Of a stretch of DNA of 64,000 bases, positions 1-16,253 are shown one piece after another (position 1 is the first letter of the stretch; the number at the start of each line of letters is the position of its first letter). The notes under the pieces are model-generated. The model worked only from the letters and a program-made list of their open reading frames with translations, was not told where the DNA came from and made no database searches. A program made the translations under genes and the position numbers. The stretch spans positions 1-64,000 of the forward strand of contig JADPYG010000001.1 in assembly GCA_017654735.1 (NCBI GenBank). Direction: 5' to 3'. The stretch is from Vishniacozyma victoriae. Taxonomy: Eukaryota > Basidiomycota > Tremellomycetes > Tremellales > Bulleribasidiaceae.

Positions 1-608
1 GGCGACTTCACTTGGTGATCAAGGGGTAGTGTTTCATATTGCTTCCTTTTAGCACCGCTTTTCCTTTGTTCTCCTTCTAGCTACATCTCTCTCTTGTACT
101 TCATCTTTCTATGTATCTATCACATCGGCTTTAAGTGAATCTCACACTTCACCTATAGACATATATAAATCATGTCAAATATAAATCAAGTCAAAGGGCT
201 TCCTAGGATCTTTTTCTTGAGGCTCAGATAGACCAACGCATACACTCTATTTTCTCAGGCGTAGGCAGCTGTGAGAGTCTCTTCTAGCTAGTCCCCATCA
301 TGTATCCTTCGATCATCTTGTGTACACCTACTTATCACCTAAGCCAAGTACCACAAATTATCCTTCACCGTCTTGACTCATTCACACCTGACTGAACCTT
401 TGCCGTTCCTAGTCTGACAGGGACGGGCTGCGACAATCCGTGTAACAGAAATTGAGATCTCTTTGGTGAGCTCTGACAAGAATAAGCCAAGGGCGTTCAG
501 GTGCTGAGAGGTCAAGCGGTAATCAATCAGGGTAGCATGCAAAGAAATTATGAAAGACCTCGGTGGGAAACAAAGATCGTATAAAAGTATTGAATGGAAA
601 TCGATCGT
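1..608. other. Non-coding stretch, no gene seen
   Basis: No open frame here looks like protein and none can be joined to a neighbour by plausible splice sites. It precedes the first retroelement copy. I see no tRNA, no telomere repeat and no low-complexity array. It could hold the end of a gene that starts outside the window, but nothing supports that. Confidence 0.5.
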
Positions 609-613
609 GAAAC

Positions 614-848
614 TGGTAGAATCCAGCATGGTAACAGCACCAAAACCCCTGGTTACACATATCTAAAGATCGGCGGTTCAACTCCCTGGAGCGGCGGCAT
701 CGATCCTTAGCACAGGCGGCAGCAGACTGCCTCAAAAACGTACTACACCCATGATCTTGGAATGTCGCACGGGGGAGTGTCAGATATAAAGGTTCTGCTC
801 CTTATCCAAGAAGCAAATTGCTTTTTGGTGTAGTGGTAGAATCCAGCA
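614..848 (+). mobile_element. Miniature LTR element, copy 1 (RNA-shaped, lacking most of the 5-prime LTR)
   Basis: This 235-bp copy is identical, base for base, to 1980-2214. It begins with the 15 bases TGGTAGAATCCAGCA (614-628), continues through the 149-bp internal region (629-777) and ends with a full 71-bp LTR (778-848) whose last 15 bases repeat the first 15. It is flanked by a perfect 5-bp direct repeat, gaaac at 609-613 and again at 849-853, as expected of a target-site duplication. Compared with the full copy at 1924-2214 it lacks the first 56 bases of the 5-prime LTR. That is the shape expected of the transcript (R-U5-internal-U3-R) if the 15-base repeat is R plus U5. It has no coding capacity and would depend on proteins made elsewhere. 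Confidence 0.85.
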
Positions 849-1923
849 GAAACAGCATTAGCTGACTTTACTTTACAACATTCGGGGCTTGCCGAAGTTT
901 CTTGAGACTGGACGATTTCTTTTGATAGCGGACAAAACAAGAGACACGACGTCCACAAGAGGGAAAAATGGGGATGGTAGAGATCTGTACAATGCAAAGT
1001 TACGGGACGTCAATTGCGAAATCAAATGTAGCAGCAGAGCAAAGATATGCCAGACTGTGATGAACGAGCCATGCGATGAACGGCTGGTCCAGTGAATCGC
1101 ATATTTATGCAGCCATTACGAGACCAGAGTAAATGCAGTTCATTTCATTCCTTGCACTGTTGTGAGCGTAAGTCGTTCATTGCGGCACCGACATTTTATT
1201 TTGGCCCCTGCTTGTGGACTTTTGCCCATGGAAGCGTCTTGAACCATGACTTTTGTGTTCAAGGGATTCGCATGATTGCATCATTCTCCTCCATCATAGG
1301 AATTTACCTTAGCGCACCCGCATCCGGGAACTGGCTCGCACTAATTCATGCAGGAACCTTCAGCTTAGGTATGATTGCCGCTTGTGTCTGTGGTTGAGAT
1401 TTTTCGGTCTTGCCAATCAAGAACCTGAACTTGTCCAAAAACATTCAGGCCAATGATTGTCTGCTACCTTACTAATTCCTCGCCCAACCTAGTCACAATC
1501 TCAAGCGGATTGAAAGCAGACAGAGTGGTCAGCAAATAATTCTTGTCATCGGTGTATCTTTAGTAAATCACAAAAGGTGGGCGACAGTGGGGCTGTCGCA
1601 AATAATCTGGAAAAGATTGGCATGCGACTTTGCCAGCGAATATCTCTTACACAGCACCCTTCCTGACCCTTTAGGCTTTCGATCGGATCCGCTGCTACCT
1701 GCGTCACCATTCAGCTTACGTCTGAGTTTTTACCTGGACTTCCACCTTGGCTTCTATTCTCACATCGCTAGGATAGGGATTACAGCGCCAATTTTGGGCA
1801 GAAAGGTACGGATAGAACAAAAGAAACACATATGGATTGCCTAGCATCCCAGCCCGCTGTCACACGAGGTTCCTTCAACCGTATCGGCCGGAAGCACGTC
1901 GCTAGTGAGCGACATGACTCTAT
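849..1923. other. Non-coding spacer between the two element copies
   Basis: About 1.07 kb lying between the two miniature elements. The longest frame (about 100 codons near 1092-1397) shows no domain, no signal and no splice partner. This is unlikely to be the inside of a larger LTR element, because each flanking copy has its own, different, target duplication (gaaac and tctat). Confidence 0.5.
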
Positions 1924-1994
1924 TGTCAGATATAAAGGTTCTGCTCCTTATCCAAGAAGCAAATTGCTTTTTGGTGTAGTGGTAGAATCCAGCA
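1924..1994 (+). repeat. 5-prime LTR of the miniature element (71 bp)
   Basis: Begins TGTCAG and ends CCAGCA. It holds a TATA-like box at 1931-1938 and the 15-base segment TGGTAGAATCCAGCA at 1980-1994, which recurs at both ends of copy 1 and is the likely R/U5 part. If transcription starts near 1980, the TATA box lies about 45-50 bp upstream, a reasonable fungal spacing. Confidence 0.85.
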
Positions 1995-2143
1995 TGGTAA
2001 CAGCACCAAAACCCCTGGTTACACATATCTAAAGATCGGCGGTTCAACTCCCTGGAGCGGCGGCATCGATCCTTAGCACAGGCGGCAGCAGACTGCCTCA
2101 AAAACGTACTACACCCATGATCTTGGAATGTCGCACGGGGGAG

Positions 2144-2214
2144 TGTCAGATATAAAGGTTCTGCTCCTTATCCAAGAAGCAAATTGCTTTTTGGTGTAGT
2201 GGTAGAATCCAGCA
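2144..2214 (+). repeat. 3-prime LTR of the miniature element (71 bp)
   Basis: Identical to 1924-1994 and to 778-848. It follows the purine tract gggggag at 2137-2143 without a gap and is followed by the target duplication tctat at 2215-2219. Confidence 0.85.
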
Positions 2215-3028
2215 TCTATAGTGCCTTGCACTGCAATGACAGACTCCATGTAGGCCAAACGCAGACGTAAAGGAATGAACTTCTAAATTTATCAATTTTC
2301 AAATGCCAATCTATCTTTGAGCGCGGAAATTAGATCTAATTATCCGCATGTACTGTTTACATTTGAGTTGTTCCTCACATGGGTTCAAAGAGATCACATA
2401 CATGAAAAAGAGTGATGACTTGTTTCCGTCCGGTTTTAGAGGAGTGCTTCTCATCCAGGATCACCCTGGTCATGCATGGCTTCTGACTTTATCACTAACT
2501 ACTAGTAGGAAGATTGTTCACAACCGACTATGCAACATGTACCGGTTTTATGGCGGCGAAGCGTTTAGTAATGGACTAATGACATGTTGTTGCCCAGACT
2601 GCTGGTCCATCCTGGAAGCTTTGAGATCGAGGCGGCATCGTACGGCGATAGGGAAGATCGGAGAGTAGGTAAGCCTCGGTGGAATAGGCCAGACTGTTGT
2701 CGACCAGTCGCAACAGCTGATCGATGTTAGAGCTTCTAACTGACGTAGACCGGGACTATCAACGATCATTCTACAATGTCTTGTTCCCGAACTACAAGAC
2801 AACAAAGGCCAGTCAGAATTAGCAAGAAAGGAATAATTTCTCACCGTAACAACGGGTCGCCTGATGCCGACTATCTTGACATATACTATATATTTGGCAC
2901 AACACTACGCGGGATCCGAACCAATTCCCTCGTTGTTGTTCGTCAATAGAGTGGTAGATTCTGGCGAGTGATACTCCTCTGCTTTTTTATCTTCGCAATG
3001 ATAGAACCCCATGCATGATCAAAACGTA
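2215..3028. other. Non-coding stretch, no gene seen
   Basis: Short frames on both strands (for example about 106 codons at 2348-2668) have no recognisable composition or splice partner. The right end is the 3-prime flank of the AAA ATPase gene that reads leftward and stops at 3029. Confidence 0.5.
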
Positions 3029-6000
3029 TCACTCCTCGGCCTTGACACGTCCATAACGACTCTGCGAGTCCTTCGACAGATTGCCAAATCCAAATGATTT
3101 ACCGAAACCCTTCCGAGGTGATCTCTTTGAGCCCCCGTCGCCGTACTGCTCAGCCCACTGTGCTGTCAGCCCATATAGCAGACGTCGGATTTTGGATCTC
3201 ACCTTCTTCAGTTCAGGCAACGTGCCATCCTCTGTGGACGACGGGCTGATTTCCGAGAGTGCACTCTCAAAGTGTTGCCATTGGAGCACCCGAGCCGGTG
3301 TCTCGCCTGGATTGTCGACTTTGCTCGCCTCGGGCGCCTCACTTGTTGTCTTGTTGCGTGTCTGAGCCAGCTTTATATCCGGCGATTGCCGCGTGTATGT
3401 CAGAGCGGAGCGCCAGCTGCCTGTCTGAACAAGTGTCGCTTGGTCTGCGACCCTCTGTTGGGTATTGCGAGTCTCGATAGTCTGTCGCTTCGGCTCGGTC
3501 GATCCAGGTGACTCCTCGTTCGTGGCGGCGTGGACTATGCCGTGCTGGACTCCCGACTGTCCTGGTCGTGTTACTGATACAGATCGCTTCTTTGAGTCAG
3601 CGGACCAAGGGAGCTCCACAGTCTGCTTCAAAGCGGCAAGAGCAGCTGCGACGCAGAGATCTATCGATTAGACTGGCTCTGGGTATACAGGCTCAACTCA
3701 CGTTTGAGATCCGAGCCGGAGAATCCGTCAGTCAAGGTAGCAAGCTTGGTCAAGTCTACGTTGGCGGCTAAGTTCTCCTTTTGCAGTAGGATCTCCAGTA
3801 TGGCTTGATTGTCAGCTGCGCCGGCGCAATCTGCTTACCTTTACGATCGTCAAGTCCAGGCAGGTCGATCAAGAGTCGTCGTGGCAGTCGCCGCAAGATT
3901 GCCTCGTCCAGATCGAATGGGCGATTAGTTGCTCCTACAATGACCACTCGCTGCTCGCGGTTGGTGACTGCCGAGTTCAAGCCATCCATCTCTTGCATAA
4001 ACTCGGTGAGCAGCTGATTGTGTGATCGACCACTGCCGGAATCTTTGCCGGATCGCGCGCCAAACAGGGAATCGACCTCGTCGATGAACACGACGCAGGG
4101 TGATAGTCGGCGAGCCAGCGAGAACACTGCGCGTACCCTACGCAATCAGCCGAGTCCCATGTATCGCAGGTAACACGCACAACTTCTCTCCTTCTCCGAC
4201 GTACATGTCGTTGACGTCGCTCGGCTACTGGTCAGCGAAGAACAGTACGGAGTCTCACCTGTATGGCAAGCATACGCGCTCCACTCTCGGCAGCGACAGC
4301 TCGCGCTAAAAGCGTTTTACCGGTTCCCGGTGGCCCAAACAGCAGAGCACCCCCAGCGGAATGTTCTCCCAAAATACCGGTCCTGAACGCCTCGGGGTAG
4401 AGTAGCGGAAGAGAGACCATTGTCCGTATGGCATCGATTGTAGCAGTTGGCAAGTGCACACGAGAGAAATCGGTGGCCGATAGCTTTTGAGCGTCGACGA
4501 TGCAAGGCAAGAGACGCTTCTCGTACTTGTTCAAGTCGGATGACTTGCGGAGAGCGCTGACGACAGGGTCGGGTCCCCCAGAGGACTGCGCCTGAGGCGG
4601 CAGGAGCTGTCCGATTCTTTGAGATAGATCTTGACGATCTTGTTTGTGAGCGTCATCGGCTGACTGTATTTCGGGTATGGTGATTTTCGACCCTTTCTTC
4701 TGCTGCCGGCCTACAGCTTGTATCGCAAGCTCTTGAGCCTGATGCCAGCTGATGGTGTGCTCGGCCCAGGGGCTCGATGACGTTGCGGCTTGAAATTGCT
4801 CTGCGTCGCCCACTGTGGCATCAAGCTGTTCCAGTGCCCTCACTAGCAACTTGGAGCTGACGGTCTGCCGCCACGTCGTGCGTGTCTTTGCTTCTAGCTC
4901 AAGGTCTCTTTCTAGCGGAACGATTGGTAGGGCCTGCCATAGTAGCTTTCGCTCGCTGGTCTCTTCTTCCGACGACTGGGAACCGAGTTTTGACGCAAGT
5001 GCGGCGAGGATAGGGTTGGTAGCAGGAGCGCGGGGTGGGTCGGCAGACGGCATAAGCTGACGCGCACTGACGTCAGTAATCGCCAATCTTGATGACTTAC
5101 TCGAAGTCGGAATCACGAAGCGTTTCCAGTCGGTAGTTGTCCCTCATTTTCCTTCCTTCGCTGTCTGTCTCCACTGATCCCCACCAATTGGCGCCATCGT
5201 CCTCGTGAGGTGCCACATTCGTCTGTGAGTGGGCTGCACCAGTATGAGAGGAGAGTAGCGAGGGTGCACACGATAGAACGATCGCTGTGGGCTTGATCAA
5301 ATCTCGAGCAGCAGATTTGGCGGCAGACTTGCGGCCTGATGTTGGTCGAGGTTGACGTCTCCGATTACGTACAACTTGAGCAAGCGATGGCCACCAGATT
5401 GGGAACGTCGGCAGCATCGTCGCACACGATTCCAATAGAATGATCAAAGGGCGGTCCGACTCGTTCGAATGTATGATGGAATGGAAGAGGTTGACCCATT
5501 CGATGTTTATTCCTGGAGAGGACCGCGCTTGCGTAGGCATGGCACCCAGTGTCATGACCGGAATTTTGACATGTCCACCCCGCTCATCTCCAGGGAAATC
5601 CATGTCCTCCTCCACGTCCTCAATCTCGCCGTCGTTATTCTCATCGGCTAGTAATGGATTCTTGTTTTCTGGGAGTCGAGGTGCCCCTGAAATAAGCTCC
5701 TAGAGCGGCAGAAGGGGTATAGACGTACCTTTGATCCCGAGCGATTCAGACAGTCCAATGGCTAGAGCCAAATCTATCCGCACTACATCGGCTCCCAAAT
5801 GCCCAGCTGTCTCCAATATGGCATTTCGATTGTAGCATTCACCTCCCTCAAACGGCGAGACAATCCCTATCACGGACTCGCCCAACCCATCATCGTCCGG
5901 GAAACTGAAGGTGGCGGAATGTCCTGAAGATCCATCCTCTGATTCGTTGACTATTTGCGAGAGCCGCGGTCCGGCAGATGAAGGAGGGCTCGTCAAGGGC

Positions 6001-6314
6001 TGGTGCAAAGGCAAGAGCGATGCCGCAAGGTGGACCCGGAGATTCTCTAAATGACTAGGTAGGTTGCTTGAAGCAGAGGAAGGCGGTGCATGGTGGGAGA
6101 ATGGTGAAAGGAGTGTAGGCTCGCTGGCTCTGGGCGTAGAAGACTGAGCGTAAAGTCGGTTCTGGTATCGGCTGTCGAGACGGACCGGCAATAGAGGTCG
6201 ATGTGGTAATCTCTTGGAAGGCAAAGATGCAGTAGCGATTGCCCTTTTGGTACTGGTAGCGCTTCGAATGTAATTCCGATACGAGAGACGTGCTCTGCAT
6301 TGGCGAGATAGCAT
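3029..6314 (-). CDS. Mitochondrial AAA ATPase (Msp1/ATAD1/spastin-like clade), 1017 aa
   Basis: Seven exons join in frame: 6314-5729, 5686-5101, 5066-4259, 4224-4184, 4137-3839, 3803-3702 and 3660-3029. The N-terminus (MLSRQCRARLSYRN and on) is rich in Arg and Ser and lacks acidic residues, a typical mitochondrial presequence. The middle is long and poorly conserved. The C-terminal third is an AAA module: Walker A GPPGTGKT near residue 635, a DMYVGEGEK pore-loop motif split by an intron, Walker B VVFIDEVD near 688, then GATNRPFDLDEAILRR with sensor and arginine-finger positions. All catalytic motifs are intact. The family uses ATP hydrolysis to pull on or extract proteins; the substrate is not evident. 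I chose the ATG at 6314 because the frame upstream has no other ATG. The ABC transporter gene lies just downstream of its 5-prime end on the same strand. Confidence 0.88.
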
Positions 6315-6411
6315 GCCCAGGTGTAGAATGATGATATTGATTAGGTCTCGACAGGACAAAGAAGTTGTATTCAACAAGTGGAGGCAGAAATCACGTGGGA
6401 TCTAGTCTAGT

Positions 6412-12306
<5,895 letters not shown>

Positions 12307-12729
12307 CGATGGTCCTGTAGAATATTTAGATTTCCACTCTAGAGTGATTTCGCACAGGACGTCAGGACAAGACGGTAATGCAAAGAAGCAGAGTCGATGA
12401 TAGCAGCGCCAGAAAGTGGGGAGCACGCAAGACTTTATGATTATTGTCGGTCATCTCCGATGAGCTAGGAACCCACCCCGGCGACCGAGGTCACACGCCA
12501 TCTTGGATCCAGATAAGAGAGCTCTAGCGCATTCATCGAATACAACTCAGTGCGGCACTGCAATGAGGACGGAATTTATGATATACATAGAATTCATCAG
12601 GGGTTTGCGCGGCCCTTTCGTCTATCTGCGGCGTCATGTTTCGTACCGCAACCGGCAGCCTTCCTTAGTCCTCAAAGACACATCAGCGCAACGCGCCAGT
12701 CTATTTACTTGTGTCCGTATCTATGATCA
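12307..12729. other. Spacer upstream of the ABC transporter
   Basis: About 420 bp between the start of the ABC transporter gene and the stop of the next minus-strand gene. It should carry the transporter promoter and leader. I see no further exon; a short ATG-led frame near 12510 on the minus strand is possible leader sequence but does not join well. Confidence 0.45.
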
Positions 12730-14834
12730 TCATAATTCAGCCCTCTTAGATTGCAGCACTCCCACTTGACGCTTGACCTCTTCTTCCAGATGGTCCAGCC
12801 TCTCCTCCCGCATCGACAACAGCCTATCCAGTCCATCGGCAGCAGCGTCCGTCTTGGCAACCACACGCGTATCTACGGCCGCAATGAAATCCTCCTGCAA
12901 GTCACCTCGTAGCATGCCGGTCGCACGATCCCACTCCTTCCAGAACTTTCGCTGTGCCGTCGTCCATCGCTTCTGGCCTAGAGCGGCCGCGGAAACGACA
13001 CTGAGCAGACCGAGGGCACCAGCGGTCGATGAGGAAATGGCTGCAACTGGGGGTACGAATGCCCACCAGCTTGAAAAGACTCCAGTGGCGGCAAGAGTGA
13101 AGGCGGTCAAGAGCGCGCGACGTGCCGAGGCCTGCAGTCGAGTGATGGGAATATCAATCAATTGACGGCGACGTTGCTGCAAGGGTGACAGCAGCGTGCT
13201 GGGAGAGAGGTCCGGGATCGAGAGCGATAGTGTTGCAAGGTGATTCACCAGGAGAGGTGATGACAGCGGACGGCTAGAGGTCGTCGCCATTTTGCGTATC
13301 GTATCATCGGCTTCCATGTCTAGATTACGTCGGAGCTGCGACAGCTGGCCAGTCTCGTATACGATCTAGTCATCAGCGGTGCGCTCGAGGGCGACGTACC
13401 TGTCGTTCCAGCTCTCGGCCAAACTCCTGCGCGACATATGCTGCCATCACCGAGCCTACGTCGTCCACTCGCAGTCTTCCGACTAGTCCAAGCCATGATA
13501 GCTTGCCATCAAACATCTGTTGTATGTCGTGACGTGCCCTGCGAAGCTCCTCATCTACGCCGCCCTCGATCCTACCGCCATCGATTCCCCTACTGATGAC
13601 ACTGATGTTCTTGGCATGGATGACTGCCTGACGCGACTTTCTACGTAGATCTCTGACTGTGTCCCAGCCGTCGGTGAGTGCTTGACGGTCTGAAGCCAAA
13701 GTGTTTTCGATATATTCGACGGCTATCTTGAGTGTCGAGATTGCGGTCTGTGTTTGGAATCGTTCGGTATCGGGATTCGACAGAGTGGACTGAAGACGTC
13801 CGACGTTCGATTTCAGGTACGCGTGCTGAAAGACTTCGAAAGCTTTCGACCGACTTGAAGGCGAGGCGTCGGTGCGCTGGAGGCCCTCCGACAGCGCCCC
13901 GAAAGCCTGTAGAGACAGCGACGAGTCGGTAAACAGTATCTCGGCCGCGTTACCAAGACCGACCTGAGCGGAGATGTTTTCTCTGATGGATTCAAAAGAC
14001 GTGGATTGAGGTAAAGGTCCATTGACCACGATAGTCACCGGGCGTTCTGAAGCAAGCAGTGGTTTTAGTGATGTCGCTATGTTGGTCGTTAGAAGCTGTA
14101 TAGGATCGACAACCAAGACAATATGGTCGGCTGCGAGAGCTGCAGTGAAAGCTGATTCTGTGTCGTCGGCGGAAAGTTCGGATAGCTCGCTGCTAGTCTG
14201 TTCGAGCCAGCTCAGCGGCAGGCGTAGTTGCTGGGCAGTTGAATGTATTGTGCGGTCGAATCTGGTGATTAGCCTAAGTCTTGTCTTGCAGCTCACCCTA
14301 TGCTGAGATATTTTCTGTTGGTGTCTGTGTGTCGTGCTAGCAATGCTTGCCGGCTTGCTGTCGTGTCTGATATTGGGTCCTGTAATAACGAAGATACAAC
14401 GTCTCTTGCTCCAGAGATTGCGTCTCCGACGACTATCTGTCAGCGTCTTCAACATTCAACATCGTACCAGCTATCCTGCGAGGTCTCTGCACCTTCAAAT
14501 CATCCTTGACTTGCTGCAACCTCTCCGTCCACACGTCGGATCCTCCTATTCCGCTCCGCAACAGTTCGTCAACAGCCTCGACATGTAGTCGCAAGCCGTT
14601 CGAGGCAACGGTCCCGTGTGCGTTTGGTTGAGATCCATTTGGATGAGCACTACGGGGGTTTACAGGGTCGGCAGCCAAGGATGCCAGTAGTCGGATTCCC
14701 GGTGATCCATTAGGCCGGATCTGAACCTTGTCGAGTATCGGCGAACGAGATACCCCAATAGAAGCAGACAAGGGGATCCTACTGGCTATACGAGCAGATG
14801 CTAGTCTAGCGAGACGAGATGCCCGCATGGACAT
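12730..14834 (-). CDS. Mmc1-like mitochondrial dynamin-related protein, 666 aa
   Basis: Four exons join in frame: 14834-14468, 14432-14297, 14261-13400 and 13365-12730. The start MSMRASRLARLASARIASRI is a clear mitochondrial presequence. The rebuilt segment VVGDAISGARDVVSSLL resembles the nucleotide-binding start of dynamin-like proteins but lacks a GxxxxGKS P-loop. It is followed by HIVLVVDP and TIVVNG strands, a long helical part, and WLGLVGRLRVDDVGSV. The last exon has a hydrophobic pair of segments (about LLTAFTLAATGVFSSWWAFVP) and ends in a coiled coil. This arrangement fits the fungal Mmc1 family, matrix-side dynamin relatives linked to cristae shape and thought not to hydrolyse GTP. 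Assignment rests on remembered family features. It shares a 246-bp divergent promoter with the GTPase at 15081. Confidence 0.72.
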
Positions 14835-14934
14835 GGGCGAGACAGGATATGGGTTGAGTAGTCAAGCAGTGCGAAACATGACTTTGTCCAAGGAAAAGTG
14901 GAGATGGGCAAAGTCAAGTTACGTAAGTGATTCA

Positions 14935-14940
14935 ACGCGT
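14935..14940. promoter_or_regulatory. Possible MCB (ACGCGT) site in the SPG1/Mmc1 divergent promoter
   Basis: A single ACGCGT lies between the two divergent start codons (14834 and 15081). MBF-type factors bind this hexamer in fungal G1/S promoters. One hexamer is weak evidence: about 16 copies are expected by chance in a window this size. Confidence 0.25.
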
Positions 14941-15080
14941 CCATGAGTTCGAGAGGTGTCTGTCTGAAACTACTCCAACCATCAACGTCAACACACATTT
15001 CACCTCTATACATACATTCCCCTACCTTGTCATCACCACACAGCTCTTCGTACTTCAAGACATATCACTAAACGACAATC

Positions 15081-15972
15081 ATGGCAGAGCCAGGCTACGT
15101 CTCGTCCGGATCAGGGAGTGGCAGAGTCTCTGGAGGAGAGGGCGCCGACAGGAACGGGTCAGTACGCGTCCAGGCTTGTCGATGAGGGACTGATCGTATA
15201 GAGTCGTGTTGAAGGTGGGGATGGTCGGAGACTCGCAAATCGGCAAGACCTCGTTGATGGTGAAATATGTGGAAGGCAGCTTCGAGTACGTCTCGATGAG
15301 CTGAGACTGTGCTGATGGGCAGCGAAGATTACATTCAGACCCTTGGCGTCAACTTTATGGAAAAGGCAATCAGCATCAGGAATACCGAAATTACATTCTC
15401 TGTATGTCATCAAAGCCCGGCCATGTCACTGACGCCCAGATTTGGGATCTCGGTGGACAGCGGGAATTCGTTTCAATGTTGCCTCTGGTCTGTAACGACG
15501 CAGTGGCCATCTTGTTCATGTTTGACTTGACACGGAAGACTACACTCAATAGTGTCAAGGAATGGTATCGACAAGCAAGGGGATTCAACAAAGTGAGAGT
15601 CTTTGCTACGTTTATGAATGATAGCTAACGCTCAGACCGCCATTCCCGTCTTGATAGGTACCAAGTACGACACCTTTGCGGGGTTCCCTAGAGAGGAGCA
15701 GGAAGAAATCACCAAGCAAGCTAAGCGCTTTTCGAAAGCGATGCATGCCCCTCTAGTGAGTGTCGGTCAACGAAAACTGCTGACGCCTCAGATCTTTTGC
15801 TCGACATCTCATTCCATCAATGTGCAAAAGATCTTTAAAATCGTCTTGGCCAAGGCTTTCGAGCTGAAAGTGAGTCAAAGGCTCACTTCAAGATACCAGC
15901 GCTAACTCTTAGTGCGTTATCCCAGAGATCGACGAGGTCGGCGGACCAATCCTTTTGTATGTCGATGTTTAA
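15081..15972 (+). CDS. SPG1: SPG1/TEM1-type septation and mitotic-exit GTPase, 216 aa
   Basis: Seven exons: 15081-15157, 15202-15285, 15323-15401, 15440-15592, 15636-15755, 15792-15869 and 15913-15972. After a Gly/Ser-rich leader come the small-GTPase motifs: P-loop GDSQIGKTS near residue 37, switch I with the Thr of QTLGVNF, WDLGGQ (switch II), GTKYD in place of NKxD, and STSHS near the G5 position. The GTKYD box and the stretch [18 protein letters not shown] are hallmarks of the Spg1/Tem1 family, which switches on the septation initiation or mitotic exit network from the spindle pole body. There is no C-terminal prenylation Cys, also as in that family. The ATG context and the fit of all seven exons make the model firm. 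Confidence 0.93.
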
Positions 15973-16253
15973 ATCAGACAATTTTGTATAATTCCGCATT
16001 GTATCCACATTAGCTCCCCTGCCCTCAAGATAAGCTCCCCTGCCACTTGCTTCAAAGTCGAGCTCCTGCGGTGCAGATTATCTCTCCTGCCCTGCTTATA
16101 AGAGTACCTCCCCTGCTTATATCCTGCGATGCATTGCCGAAGGCTCGTCCTGTTGGCGTACAAGTCATACATTCATCCATGTAAACATCATCCGGCCTAT
16201 TGCATCATATATGACGACGAAGTCTAAACCAGATCCACCTATTATCGGCTGCA
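15973..16253. other. Short convergent spacer
   Basis: About 280 bp between two converging genes. It holds a short run of imperfect repeats of the words gctcccctgcc/acctcccctgc (about 16012-16120), which looks like simple sequence drift rather than a gene. Confidence 0.4.

Larger units (their letters stand above)
1924..2214 (+). mobile_element. Miniature LTR retrotransposon (TRIM/SMART-like), full copy of 291 bp
   Basis: The element has two identical 71-bp terminal direct repeats (1924-1994 and 2144-2214), each starting TG and ending CA. Between them are 149 bp. Directly after the 5-prime LTR is TGGTAACAGC (1995-2004), which begins TGG like a tRNA primer-binding site. Directly before the 3-prime LTR is the purine tract gggggag (2137-2143). 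The whole is flanked by the 5-bp duplication tctat (1919-1923 and 2215-2219). The LTR carries TATAAAGG at 1931-1938. The interior can form a small hairpin at 2084-2097 (ggcag-caga-ctgcc). There is no coding capacity, so it must be non-autonomous. Known TRIM and SMART elements have this plan; 291 bp would be at the smallest end of the class. Identical LTRs suggest a recent insertion. Confidence 0.9.

Noticed and set aside
1092..1397. 101-codon plus-strand open frame
   Set aside because: No domain, no codon pattern like neighbours, no homologous feel, and no splice partner.
1971..2070. tRNA-like words (ggtgtagtggtagaatcc and ggttcaactcc) suggesting a tRNA gene or tRNA-derived SINE
   Set aside because: The acceptor, anticodon and T stems do not pair, and the same bases are better explained as the end of an LTR, primer site and internal region of the miniature retroelement with 5-bp duplications.
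614..2214. A 1.6-kb LTR element with the two 235-bp copies as its LTRs
   Set aside because: Each copy has its own distinct 5-bp duplication (gaaac and tctat), and the DNA between them has no primer site, purine tract or coding sequence of its own.
2905..2990. Possible tRNA with ggttcggatcc on the minus strand and a T-run on the plus strand
   Set aside because: The box has a mismatch at a key base, the T-run is on the wrong strand for it, and no cloverleaf forms.
12503..12769. 88-codon plus-strand frame in the ABC transporter upstream region
   Set aside because: No recognisable composition and it overlaps the end of the Mmc1-like gene on the other strand.
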